Source of the DNA: Bacteroides reticulotermitis JCM 10512
GTDB lineage: Bacteria; Bacteroidota; Bacteroidia; Bacteroidales; Bacteroidaceae
NCBI RefSeq assembly: GCF_000517545.1
Contig: NZ_BAIV01000014.1
Span: 1-64,000 of the forward strand
Direction of reading: 5' to 3'
DNA: 64,000 nt
Shown: positions 47,475 through 58,200 of the stretch, one piece after another
How the letters are laid out: every line of letters begins with the position of its first letter
Position numbering within the stretch: position 1 is the first letter of the stretch
Notes under the pieces: generated by a model
The model's input: only the letters and a program-made list of their open reading frames with translations
What the model was told of the DNA's origin: nothing
Databases searched by the model: none
Position numbers and translations under genes: made by a program

Positions 47475-47644
47475 TTTTCATTTTATTGAAAGTTTTACAA
47501 CCTATTAACACCAATAGTAATATAAAAAAAACTATACCATAGTGTTTGTCTACTATACCCAAATCTATGTAATTGTCAAAAAAACATTTTCTTGACAGCA
47601 AAAATTAAAGTTGCATATACTGCTATGTTATTAATATGTTTCAT
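47464..47644 (-). pseudogene. Small membrane protein remnant, copy 2
   Basis: Equivalent of 41988-42168, starting MKHINN at 47644 and broken at a T7 run near 47580. The downstream frame DNYIDLGIVDKHYGIVFF continues to TAG 47464, overlapping the next gene. Confidence 0.4.
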
Positions 47645-48100
47645 CGGAATAAATTTAAAATTGATTGCCACCAAATATTGCGCTGTGGTAGTTCCTTAGG
47701 TTTTACTTCAGGTTGCACTGAAGGTTGTTGTGATACAGTTTTTTGAGGCTGCATACCTTCACTAACAGATTCAACAGCTGTTGCACCAACCCCTGTTGCA
47801 GAAACTCCAAATTATATTTTTATTTTCCTTCCTCATCATTAAGATCTCTTTTAAGAGCAGCGGCTCTATTGGGCATAACGCCTGACACATTTGCGTCAAG
47901 ACTTTTGGCGACATTCGCTTGCTCTTGGTTACGTTCATCTCTTTCTCGTTTTACATATTTCATCAAGAACGCACTCACTTCTGTTGACAAATCTAATAAA
48001 TTATATTTAATAATAGCAATATCTTTATTCAAATCTTTACTTTGGCTACTATAATCATCACAACTATATTCAATCTCCTCACATACAACACCCTAAACTC
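47645..48100 (-). pseudogene. RHS and toxin-tail remnant
   Basis: A piece resembling the RHS segment IEY..DD...KDLNKDIAIIKYNLLDL is fused directly to the tip tail RDERNQEQANVAKSLDANVSGVMPNRAAALKRDLND, which also occurs in copy b. A proline/glutamine-rich tail (QPQKTVSQQPSVQPEVKPKE) follows in another frame. It is a deletion derivative and not translatable as one protein. Confidence 0.55.
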
Positions 48101-48377
48101 TATTAATTTGAAAAAAGGATGAAGTGATTGCAGAACATTTTCCGCTATAAAACACAGGAAAAGATAGCCTTCATAATTACAGAAGCCTCTAATGATAGGG
48201 ATCGAATTTAAAAACAGCTATACACCTTTCTCAAATCTCCATCCTAAAAACTATTTTTGACACGACAAACTGGCATTCTCTTTACATTCACTAAAAACTT
48301 AGAATCCTGAAAATAACCGTTTTTGTCATAAACAAATAAGTTTTTTCACTGTTTTATACATATGAATCAATTAAAAC
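48101..48377. other. Right edge of the RHS island and bile salt hydrolase upstream region
   Basis: It contains the right copy of the flanking direct repeat (48245-48297). No ORF of note lies here. The repeat is about 80 bases before the hydrolase start and could include its promoter. Confidence 0.5.
48245..48297 (+). repeat. Right copy of a direct repeat flanking the RHS island
   Basis: Partner of 40702-40755, with the blocks ACTATTTTTGAC and ATTCTCTTTACATTCACTAAAA conserved exactly and a diverged centre. Confidence 0.7.
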
Positions 48378-49442
48378 ATGGAAATTATGAAGATACCAAA
48401 CATTTCGATTCTTTTTGCATTGCTTATAGCAGGTAATTTTGCATTTACGACGCATGCGTCAGCTTGTACCCGGGTAGTTTACAAAGGTCCCGACAAGACT
48501 GTGATAACCGCTCGGTCCATGGACTGGAAGAGTGAGATAGATGCTAACTTATGGGTGTTCCCCAAGGGGATTCACCGAAGCGGTGAGGTCGGTCCGAAGT
48601 CTACCCAATGGACCTCGAAGTACGGAAGTATCATTGCAAGTGCCTGGGATATTGCAACAGCCGACGGGATGAACGAAAAAGGACTGGTTGCCAATATCCT
48701 GTGGTTGGTTGAGTCACAATATGCCAAGTTTAACCCGGCCGGTCCCAAAGAAGGATTATCTATCTCGTTGTGGGCACAGTATATGCTGGACAATTTCGCA
48801 ACGGTGGAAGAAGCGGTTTCCTATATGAAGAACGAACCATTCATTGTGGTGAGCGACTATATTCCGGGAACGGACAAATTTACAACGCTTCATCTATCTT
48901 TGTCGGATGCCAATGGAGACAATGCCATTTTTGAATACATCAACGGCAAACTAACCATTCATCATGACCCGACTTATGTGGCGATGACCAACTCGCCCAT
49001 CTTCGAGAAACAACTCGCTTTGGACGAATATTGGAAAGGAATACCGGGCACAATCATGTTGCCGGGAACCAATCGGGCTGCGGACCGCTTTGTTCGTGCT
49101 TCCTATTATATACATGCCATACCTCAAACCAGTGACGTTCGTACAGCGGTTGCCAGTGTATTCAGTGTCATTCGCAACTGTTCGGTTCCCTTCGGTATCT
49201 CTTCCGAACAAGAACCTAACATCTCCTCTACCCGCTGGCGTTCGGTGTCTGACCAAAGAAACTTAGTTTACTTTTTCGAAACAGCATTAACGCCCAACAC
49301 GTTCTGGGTTGAGTTGAAAGATTTCGATCTGAGCGAAAAGGGAAGTGTTATGAAATTGGATTTGAATAATTTTGCCACATACAGCGGAAAATCGAACCGC
49401 TCATTTCAAGCCAGTCAACCATTCAAGTTCTTAGGAATATAA
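48378..49442 (+). CDS. bsh: Bile salt hydrolase / choloylglycine hydrolase
   Basis: This 354-residue Ntn hydrolase has a signal peptide ending ASA, so that processing exposes the catalytic Cys (about residue 30, ACTRVVY). Other conserved points are ARSMDW (Arg and Asp of the active site), MNEKGL, and the GTNRAADRF arginine block. It removes glycine or taurine from conjugated bile acids, or a related linear amide, in the periplasm. It is intact, with a terminator at 49470-49500. ATG 48387 is an alternative start. Confidence 0.88.
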   Translation: MEIMKIPNISILFALLIAGNFAFTTHASACTRVVYKGPDKTVITARSMDWKSEIDANLWVFPKGIHRSGEVGPKSTQWTSKYGSIIASAWDIATADGMNEKGLVANILWLVESQYAKFNPAGPKEGLSISLWAQYMLDNFATVEEAVSYMKNEPFIVVSDYIPGTDKFTTLHLSLSDANGDNAIFEYINGKLTIHHDPTYVAMTNSPIFEKQLALDEYWKGIPGTIMLPGTNRAADRFVRASYYIHAIPQTSDVRTAVASVFSVIRNCSVPFGISSEQEPNISSTRWRSVSDQRNLVYFFETALTPNTFWVELKDFDLSEKGSVMKLDLNNFATYSGKSNRSFQASQPFKFLGI

Positions 49443-49469
49443 ACGAACTTATATCATACAAAATGAATG

Positions 49470-49500
49470 GAGGTGTCTCAAAAGAGGCACCTCTTGTTTT
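49470..49500 (+). terminator. Intrinsic terminator of the bile salt hydrolase gene
   Basis: GAGGTGTCTC pairs with GAGGCACCTC (one mismatch) over a four-base AAAA loop, followed by TTGTTTTAT. Confidence 0.8.
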
Positions 49501-49729
49501 ATCAGCAGATAGAAAAGATGCCTAGTTTGAGGATGTCATAACAGTGCACCACGTTGGCACAGCTGTGTTTAGCTGAAGTCAAAGTTATACAAACAGCATG
49601 GCATAACCTGATACGATACCTTATTTCAGAAAGAGATTCAATGTAAGACCCAAAAGTACAAACCCAAACAGCTTCTCAACTTAAATATAGAAGTGTAAAT
49701 CACCTCGACCTTTTCATAAAATGACCGAG

Positions 49730-49970
49730 ATGATTGCACTGGATTATCTAGACGTTTTTTATAAACATCTAGATCTTTTTTTTCGGATTGCATAGATATC
49801 TTAAAGAACTGCAATATGTACATCATCAAACGCAGAAAGCCCAATGGAAATACTATATCTTTCAGGGATCATATAAGAATAAAAAAGAGCCTGATCTTTT
49901 TGAAATTCAACCTGATCTTTCACTGAAATCAACCTGATCTTTTTTTAATTCGACCTGATCTTTTTGGAGG
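49730..49970. repeat. Array of CCTGATCTTTTT units
   Basis: Four close copies of ACCTGATCTTT (one beginning GCCTGATC) lie between about 49889 and 49967 at 21-25 base spacing, separated by AAATTCA/AATTCG-like spacers. Two looser CTAGAC/CTAGATC units lie at 49748-49785. The same unit type is seen at 22140-22225. Confidence 0.7.
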
Positions 49971-50331
49971 AAGAGTATAGTGTGACTCTGCCAGATTTCA
50001 GCTTACACGTTTTTTGTTAACGTGCATCTTTGATTGTCACTATTCTGTTCTTCGTACTAAGTTGCCTTACAGCCTTTGGTTTTACATACTGTTCTCACTG
50101 CTTTACCTGATTTCAGTTTACGATTCTTTGCTTCGTACTAAATAAGTGATCAATACATCGTTCGCGGTTCTATAAACACTGCGTGACTCAACTACTGAAA
50201 ATATACAATGAAGGTACTCGCACAATAGATCCTATCCATTCTGAGACAAGCCGATTTCCTACCAGAAAACATAGTATGACAAAGCCAATCAAGAAACCCA
50301 ATAAGAATAAAGAAAGGAATAAGAAGACAAA

Positions 50332-50370
50332 AAAAAGAATGAGTCCGATGTGTACCGGACTCATTCCCAA
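50332..50370 (-). terminator. Intrinsic terminator of the SusC/SusD-type operon
   Basis: AATGAGTCCG and CGGACTCATT form a perfect 10-bp stem; on the minus strand it is followed by CTTTTTTTTG. It lies about 100 bases after the last gene of the leftward operon. Confidence 0.85.
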
Positions 50371-50467
50371 CTAACGAATATTTAATAGTCCCCCATTGGG
50401 GGAATTCAAAAGGATGATTCAAAGAATTGCGTAAATAGCGACAGTTCTTCTGAAAGTCACCACTGAC

Positions 50468-51540
50468 TTATTTTCCGAAAATCTCGCTCAGCTTATCCGC
50501 CAGTGCATCCTTTCGGAGTCCTTTGCTGACAATCTTCCCTTCCGGACTGATAAGTACGATGTGAGGAATGGTCAACACAGCATACTGCTTGGCTATTTTC
50601 CCATTCTGGTCGCTGAGTTGCAACCAGCTACATCCCTCCTCTTTCAGAGCCTGTTTCCACTTATCCAGATTCTTGTCCAACGAGATACCGATCACTTTAA
50701 ACTTCTCACCACCGTATTTCTTTTCCAAACGGGCGATGTTGGGAAATTCATTGCGACAAGGTGCACACCACGAAGCCCAGAAGTCGAGCAAGATATACTT
50801 TCCCTTCTCGGCGGATAAAGTAAAGCTACTACCGTCTTCAGCTGTCACGGTGAAATCGGGTGCGGGAACACCCTCCTCCGTACGATTCAAATCTTCGGCA
50901 TACTCTCGCATGCGGATTACCTGCGGATCATTGTTGAAGCAAGTATCGAGAAGCGTGATCGCATCCTTCAATTGCTGACCGGTCATCCGTGCCGATTTAT
51001 AGTTGAGCAGACGCAACGAAAGAATGGAAGCCGGATACGTGCGAATGTAGTTCATCTCAGCCTGTTCCAATTGCTCGTTTTTCTGTTTGATCTCGTTCTT
51101 TAAGCTATCCTTTACGTGCTCAGAATTGCCAGTATATTGAGACAAGGTAGTATGAAGCCACCTATTACGCCATACAAAGGATTGACATCCCGATTAAAAA
51201 CCAGACTCTCCTCGTTTGTACGAGTTCCTATTGCCGTAGACTGATAACGTTTGCCGGAAACACGGATATCCCCGTTTTCGAGATACAAATCGGCTAAAGG
51301 CACAAACTTATCTTTGAAAGACAATGTTGCCCAGATAGGTTTAGGTGTATCTCCGCCTTTAAACCGATAGGCGCCTTTCTTTATGACGGTACTGTCAATG
51401 GCAACGGCAGGCGGTCCTACTAGTTTAAGGTACAACATGGTACCGTCCTCAACATCGGACACGTTTCCGTGAATACGGAAGCCGGGCTTTTGGCAAGAGA
51501 ATAGCATGGCGAGACATGCCAGGTAAATTACTTTTTTCAT
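50468..51540 (-). pseudogene. TlpA-like thioredoxin lipoprotein with DUF4369, frameshifted
   Basis: ATG 51540 gives a lipoprotein signal ending LFSC, then a DUF4369 N-terminal beta domain (GNVSDVEDGTMLYLK). The frame shifts by one base near 51165 (GGTGG followed by CTTCATACTACC), and the -1 frame continues LHTTLSQYTGN into a helical linker and a TlpA/AhpC-type thioredoxin domain with the WCAPC active site and TIPHIVLISPEGK. It is the last gene of the ECF/FecR-controlled operon. Thiol reduction or protection in the periplasm is likely. Confidence 0.82.
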
Positions 51541-51542
51541 TC

Positions 51543-53002
51543 TTACATTATTTTTCGACAAATACTTATTATTTTTCCACCAACGTGGTCGTAACGTTTT
51601 AGAATTTCGCCACCCGCTGTCAGCGTCGGATTGATAATCAACAAGCTGCCCGTGCGTTCGGTGTTACTGCCAGTTATCGCGATACCAAATTCATCAATGT
51701 TCTTATTGATGTCATAAGCATATTGCATAGCAGCTATTCTACCTTCGTAAGTCGCAATATTGTTCAGCGCACCTGCACCTGCCGAAAGAGCTTCCAAGTT
51801 GAGTGCTTTCAACTGATTGCCTGTACCAATCATCAAGTAAGGTATATTGCGATGCGGAGCGAAACAGCTTTCGTCATTGACCGCTCCATCCGGAAACTCA
51901 TAACGTGCCACCAATGTGAAGATGCCCGCATAGGTGGAAGTCATCACGTCCAGCACATATTTTCCTTCCGGAGTTTTGACGATGCTAAGCGCTTTCTGAT
52001 CTTTGCTTTGTCCCATCCAGACCGAAGTTCCTTTTACGTTATTCGGATCAAAGTCGCGGGTAGAACTAGCCTCATCAACACTCAGCGACGATACGATGGT
52101 TGACAGTGATGAACGATTGAAGTATACATAGCGATGATTCAGTTCATCCAACGTCACATAATAGTCACTGTGAGGTTTGGTAAAGTAAGCTCCTATCTGA
52201 TAATCTTTGGCGTCTCCTTCCAACGGATACTGATAGTAGGCGTCCTCCGGTGTACCCATTGAGCCGGTTAGCTTCGAATAGATCTTCCCTTTATGAATCA
52301 TGAACAAGGAGTAATCGTTACCGTAGTATTCTGCATTGATATTCTGTAACTGCAGACCTCCGGGGCGAAACTCATCTTCGTAATATTTCACCCGAAGCAG
52401 ACTGCTACCATCTAGTTCTGCACTTTTTCCGTCTTTGCAAAGAACGCTGATACGATCTTTATATGCTCCCGTAGAACCATCCTGATAACGCAGTTGCTTT
52501 ACCATTAATGGGCTACCCGAGAGGCTTCTCCATTCACTTCCTGATAAACATCTTCGTACAATGACAGTTTGTCTTCATAGGATTGGAACGACAGACAAGC
52601 AGCGTTGTTCAGCACACTGAAAATCATCCATCCGCTCTGGAATGGAGAAACAACGGCAATCTCCATACGCTTGGCGTAGCGTACATTCGTACTGAGATCG
52701 ATCACTTCGAATGTCAAAGGGTCTTTCGAGGCTAACACGTTCGTGAACGTATAGTCGAGTACCGGACTTGTAGCGAGCGTATCGTTTCCGATGCGCCAGC
52801 AATACGCCAGGTTATCAGCAGTCAGTTCGGTGGTAATCTTCGGAGTAATCGTTTGATGCTCCTGCAAGATGAACCGATACGAGTCGGCCACTCCCTCGAT
52901 AGTCACTTCCTTGAGGGGCGTATAATCATAATTTCCATCATCGCTGATACAGGCATTCAGAAGCAGTATCGCGGAAAATAGAATGGGATATATCTTTTTC
53001 AT
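51543..53002 (-). pseudogene. PKD-like lipoprotein of the SusC/SusD-type locus, frameshifted
   Basis: The first frame (from ATG 53002) has a lipoprotein signal ending LLNAC, then PKD-like modules (DNLAYCWRIGND). It ends at SRVAH. One lost C in a CCCC run near 52508 moves it to the frame LMVKQLRYQDGST, which continues to TAA at 51543. Repaired length is about 486 residues. It is typical of the PKD-like family lipoproteins encoded after DUF4843 genes in Bacteroidetes outer-membrane uptake loci, presumably a surface binding protein. Confidence 0.75.
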
Positions 53003-53016
53003 ATCTGTATTTTTTA

Positions 53017-53796
53017 TTAGTAACTACCTAAACTCTGTGCCACCGGCTTTTTGAGATCCTCATCGTAAGGATTGCCTTTGTCATTGTAAAGCCAATTCTT
53101 GAACGCCATGATCGTACTGACTACTTCAGAAGTCCTATAATTCTTATAAATATAGTTTCCCGAGCCATAGTCCAACCACTGGATATACTTCTCGGTCTCA
53201 AAAGGATCGGTTCCGTCCTCCACGTTCATGAACTCCAACCACAGGCGTAGTTTGGTAGTAGAGTAAGTTCCCAGATAACGGTTGTAGAGTGTAGCACTCC
53301 ACCAGTCGGGTTTCACAAGCTGATCGGTAATAATGATTTTCACCCGATCGATAGGTCCGGCTTTGAAGTACTCGTTATCCACCAATTGAAGCGTCAGTTC
53401 GAATGACTTATCTTTCATATCCGCCGTACGAAGCAGTGTAACAGTAGCCAATCCACTGTTCTGGCTGGCAGCAATCAACTGACCGGCCTGCCGATCGATC
53501 TTATAATGTACACCTTCTACAGCCGTGGTCAGCGAATCGACCACTTCCCAAGCAAAAGACATATCTCTGTCCGCAAAGCGCCCTGCATACGTCACAGGTA
53601 TTTCAAACGTTTTTTCGGTGACAGAAGCATCCGAGAAAGTGAACGTGAATGAGGTGGAAGGAATGGTAGCCTCATCCTTCACATCAAATTTAAATGAGAT
53701 GTAGTTGTGTGCGTCGAAAACCTCTACTTCATCCGTAGAACAGCTTCCGGCAAAGAACACTCCCATTGTCAATAACAAATATATTAATGGTCTCAT
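53017..53796 (-). CDS. DUF4843 lipoprotein
   Basis: This 259-residue protein has a lipoprotein signal ending FAGSC. The mature part contains a Calx-beta-like stretch (FTFSDASVTEKTFEIPVTYAGR) and the C-terminal WWSATLYNRYLGTYS/RLWLEFM block of the DUF4843 family. It is probably a surface accessory of the adjacent SusC/SusD complex. It lies 15 bases from the next gene and is intact. Confidence 0.82.
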   Translation of the reverse strand: MRPLIYLLLTMGVFFAGSCSTDEVEVFDAHNYISFKFDVKDEATIPSTSFTFTFSDASVTEKTFEIPVTYAGRFADRDMSFAWEVVDSLTTAVEGVHYKIDRQAGQLIAASQNSGLATVTLLRTADMKDKSFELTLQLVDNEYFKAGPIDRVKIIITDQLVKPDWWSATLYNRYLGTYSTTKLRLWLEFMNVEDGTDPFETEKYIQWLDYGSGNYIYKNYRTSEVVSTIMAFKNWLYNDKGNPYDEDLKKPVAQSLGSY

Positions 53797-53816
53797 ATCG
53801 TCGTTATTTTTAGATT

Positions 53817-55264
53817 TTAATTACCTGTTTGAGAAGAAGGAATATTGCCGTATTCTTTTTCATCTTCCGGCAGAGGCAACGTATAATATTCCGGTTTCAT
53901 CAGCGTCGTCATGCTTGAAGACCAAGGGCTGAATTCGGGAATCGCGTTCAACTTCAACCGTTTGTACATAAAGAATGTTTGTCCCTCGGCATAAGTCTCC
54001 TTGCGAGTTTCCTTGCGTACATATTCCAACAACTGAGTTTCGGATGCATCCGCTGCAATTCCTTTGTCGCCGACAAATAACCACGGTGCAGTTTCAGTTC
54101 GCGCAACAAGCGGATTGCTTCGTTCGGTTCCTGCGTGATGTTACATTCGGCTGCGATCAGATACATTTCGCCCAAGCGGATCAAAGGAACAGTCTCCTTC
54201 ATCAACGTAGAAGTAGAATGCGGCTTCTGATCGTATTTACTGGAAATCACCTTATTGTTTTTCTTATCATTCTTAAGCAAATACAAATAGCGGTAGTCAT
54301 TGCTGTCCTCGAATACGCTTAGCCCGTAAATACCCCATCCGTCTGAAAGCGAATACTTCTCAGAAGTAAAATAGGTATCATAATACGTACTGAGTTTCGG
54401 CACGTTCAGGGCACAAATCAGTTCCGAAGTAAACACCCGGTCGGCATAGTCACCCGTAAGTACCGATGCGTCTACCCACGCGAATGGACCTTCTTCGATC
54501 ACCTTCATCGCATAGTTCAGAGCTTCAGTTTTGTTATTGATATACATATACACACGAGCTTTGAGAGCCTGCACCGCCCAATAGTTGAAACGATACTGAC
54601 GGTTAGCCAAAAACTCGCCCTTACCCGAAGAAGTTGTTGTACGACCGGAGAGAATCGGATCGCCGGCATCTTTGAAAAGCTTCTCAGCCTTATCCAAATC
54701 GGTAAAAATCTTCTTGACAACGTTCTCCTCTGTGATATGCGGGTATCTCACCCGTTCGTATGTTTCGACATAAGGAATGGCAACTGTCTTTTCATTTCCG
54801 GTATACGCAGGAGCGAATATTCGCAAAAGATCGAAGTGTGTAAAGGCACGCATCGTCAGCGCTTCGGCTTCCAGAATGTCACCCTCTCCGTTAGAAAAAA
54901 GAGACTTACGGGTTTCAATATCCTTTAGGATGCTGTTGACATTGGCAATGTTGTTATACGAAGTCGACCATATCGCGTCAATAGTCGGGCGAATATCGGT
55001 CGATAGATAATTGTAGTTTTGAATAGGCGTCCAAACATAGTTTCGGGCCAAGCCTTCAAACATACCATATGTCAGTTGATGACCATACAGCGAAGGGTTA
55101 ATCATATTGATGTACGTTCCGTAGAGCATCTGTTTAAACCCATCTTCGGTTTCAATCAAATCGTCCCGGTCTTTTTCGGTCGACGGGGCTACGTCCAGCC
55201 ATTCACTGCATGCAGAAAAGCCTAGAAGGGTGGCTGTAAGAAGAGAATATATTACTTTTTTCAT
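53817..55264 (-). pseudogene. SusD/RagB-like surface lipoprotein, frameshifted near the C-terminus
   Basis: The 55264 frame has a lipoprotein signal ending FSAC, an N-terminal SusD region (SEWLDVAPSTEKDRDD, MLYGTYINMINP) and helical TPR-like repeats through LIRLGEMYLIAAECN. At about 54070 one G is lost (AAGGGAATT read as AAGGAATT). The -1 frame gives GIAADASETQLLEYVRKETRKE through to the usual SusD ending at 53817. Repaired length is about 482 residues. It binds the substrate for the SusC channel encoded upstream. Confidence 0.88.
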
Positions 55265-55276
55265 AACTTCTGTTTT

Positions 55277-58200
55277 TTAAAAGTTTGCACGAAGTCCGAG
55301 AGTGAATGTGCGGGCATACGGATAAGAAGTTCCTCTTTCGCGTTTAACCGTCGAGAAATACAAAACGTCGGACATATTGAATGACAACCTCATACTTTGC
55401 ATATGCAACGGAGAGATATACTTGCGTGGCAACTCATATTGCAGAGAAAGTGAAGACAGTTGCAGATAATTCAAGTCCTGTACAAAACGAGAACTTGCAT
55501 ACGTGAAATATTGCACATAGCGGGCGGTCAGATTGGCTTTGTATTTCACCACATCTCCCGGTTTCTGCCAAGTTTCAGTCAGTACCCGTTTATCTACATT
55601 CTGGAACTTATTAGAGTTTTCCACCTTGTCAACCAGTGTCTGGTTGTAAGCTTGTCCGCCATAAGAATAGGAGAAGGTAGCGTTCAGGTACAAACCTTTC
55701 CAACCAACGTTCGTTCCGAAAGTTCCCCGAACCTTAGCTTCCGTATCTCCTACCACGACTTTGTTGTCGGCACTCCATACGGTAGTCGGCTTACCGTCTT
55801 TAGTTAGGAAAAACTCCTTACCTGTCATCGGATCGATACCCAACGAACGTACGGCGTAAATAGCTGTAGACGACTGACCTTCTTCGTAACGAGTTAGGAA
55901 CTTATGAGAAGCCTGCGTGTATTCCTGATCCGTATATCCTGTAGAGGAGTCGGTCTTCTTATTATACGATTCCAATGCCGAAGAGATGGCGAGGATCTTA
56001 TTGCTGTTATGGCTTGCCGATGCGAACAGAGCTACGTTGAACTTCGGTTTTTTAATGATGAACGCACGCAGAGAAAGTTCGTATCCCTGATTCTTCATCT
56101 TTCCCAAGTTCTCGGTATAGCTGCTGAACCCTACAGAAGGCGGGGTTGTTACCGGAAGCACCATATCCGAAGTCGTTTTGTTGTAGTAGCCAACCGAAAA
56201 GTCGATCCGGTCGAACACGCCCACCGTAGCTCCTAACTCATAAGAGCGTGTACTCTGCCAGCGTAGGTTCTCGTTACCCAGCGAAAGAAGATTGACTCCG
56301 ATATTGCCATCGTACCGGTCGTTCTTTGTATATTGATACATATCTCTCGCCTGATAGGGAGCAAAGTTTACCGAGCCGGTTTCACCATACGTAGCCCGTA
56401 CCTTCAACATATTGACAAACTCCAGTCTTTTAATGAAAGCTTCGTTGTGAAGATTCCATCCGATACCTAAGCTATAGAACGGAGCGACTTTCTCTTTCGA
56501 ACCGAACTGCGAAGAACCATCCAAACGGTAAGAGAAGTCGAAAAGATAACGACTGTCGAAAGCATAGTTGGCAGATGCGAAGAAACTGGCCATACGTGCA
56601 TGACCTTCCGAGTTGGCAGGTGTTCCTCCCTCCTCGTAACCGTTGGCATAAGCAGGTTGGGCAGCATCTTCCGCACCAAAACCTTGAGCAGTAAAGCCGT
56701 ACAAGGTACTCTTTGAATCGGAAAGCGAAGTACCGGCCGAAGCGGTAACAAAGTGCTTATCGAATACTTTGGAATACGTCAGCATGACGTTTCCTTCCAA
56801 TGATTCCTGAAAGCTTTCAGAGTAGGTGTACTTACCTCTCTTATCTTCGTCCGTATCAGTATCGGTAGTGAAACCGTAGTCTACATACGTGGCGGAGTTG
56901 GGCGAGAGGAAGGCGGTCGACTTCAATTGAGACTTGGTATAGCTCACACGTCCGTTGAATCGCAGGGTAGGCAGAATAGTCCAGTCGAACGAGAAGTTCT
57001 CATTGATATTCATGTTCTCGCTCTTCTTTTCATTCCCTACATTCGCCTCATACAAAGGATTCACGGGAATGTTATTACTATTTCCCCAGATGTTGTAGGG
57101 GCTTCCTTGTTCATTTACATAATAGTAGTACTTATACAACTTTCCGTTTTCATCGTGAATGGGATAAAACGAGTTGATCTTGGTATAGTCGCTGAAATCA
57201 CCGTAGGGCGATTCGGTCGATTTCCGCTGTCCCACAGTCAGGTAGTTGGTAAACAGCAGTTTGTCATTGAGGTTGTACGACAGATTGACGCCAATCCCGT
57301 AGTTGTTGCGAGAAGACTTCTTCATCACTCCAGGGTTTCCGGAATAATTAAGATCAAGTCCGTAGCGCATACGTCCGTCACCTCCCGAAAGATTGAGCGA
57401 ATGTTTGTGTCCAACCGCATTCCGTACAGGCTGACTCAACCAATCGGTGTCAACTCCCTGTGCTACCCATTTGGTAATCTGGTTGTATGCCGGACTAAGT
57501 GTTCCGTCATCGAGTCGATACATACCCAAACGGTCATACAATTGTAAGTTCTCACGAGCATTCAAGAGGTCATAGCTAGACAAGTCAGGCAATTCGAAGT
57601 TTACATCCAACGAGTAGCTGACCCGCAACTCTCCTTCTTTGGGCTGAACGGTTTTCACTACAATAACTCCATTGGCTGCTCTCGAACCGTAAATGGCTCC
57701 GGCGGCAGCGTCTTTCAGAATCGTAACGGACTCTATCCGATTCATATCCAAGTCAACAATTGTTTCCAAGGTAGTTTGGTATCCATCCAGAATGAACAAC
57801 GGTTGGTTGGGATCGCTCATCAAGCCGGATTTATCGATATTCTCAAACCCCTGAAAGGAGTTTTCACCACGGAATCTGATTTTGGGCATCGTATTGGGGT
57901 CCGATCCCATTTCCGTATTCTCGGCTATACTGATGGAAGGGTCCAGGATGCTCAGACTTTTAATCAAGTTCTGACGTCCCACCGTTTTCAGATCTTCTCC
58001 TTTATATACGGAAGCGTTACCTGTAAAGCTCTTCGCGTTATGAGTAACAAGACCTGTAACAACTACTTCTTCAATTGCATGCGTATCGTCGAGCATTGTA
58101 ACGGCCAGCTTACGGCCCGTAAAAGGGACGCTCGTTCTTTTCATTCCCGTAAAAGAGAATACTACGTTTTTCACGTCTTCCGCATTCGCCAAAGGAATAC

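Larger units (their letters stand above)
46972..47952. repeat. Large direct duplication, right copy
   Basis: Same-orientation partner of 41506-42469. The homologous order is RHS core end, small membrane protein, membrane-protein remnant, toxin-like tail. The two copies are separated by about 4.5 kb of other toxin modules. Confidence 0.8.
49501..50467. other. Kilobase intergenic region with repeat array and terminator
   Basis: No protein-coding frame is convincing; the 60-75 codon frames around 50190-50420 lie over a terminator hairpin and lack ribosome sites. The GATC-repeat array is at 49730-49970. Sequence between 49980 and 50180 is unremarkable, with two loosely similar GATTCTTTGCTTCGTACTAA-type segments (about 50043 and 50120). 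Confidence 0.5.

Noticed and set aside
50183..50422. Small ORFs on both strands before the TlpA-like gene
   Set aside because: They lie over the terminator stem and lysine/asparagine-rich AT sequence, with no family resemblance.
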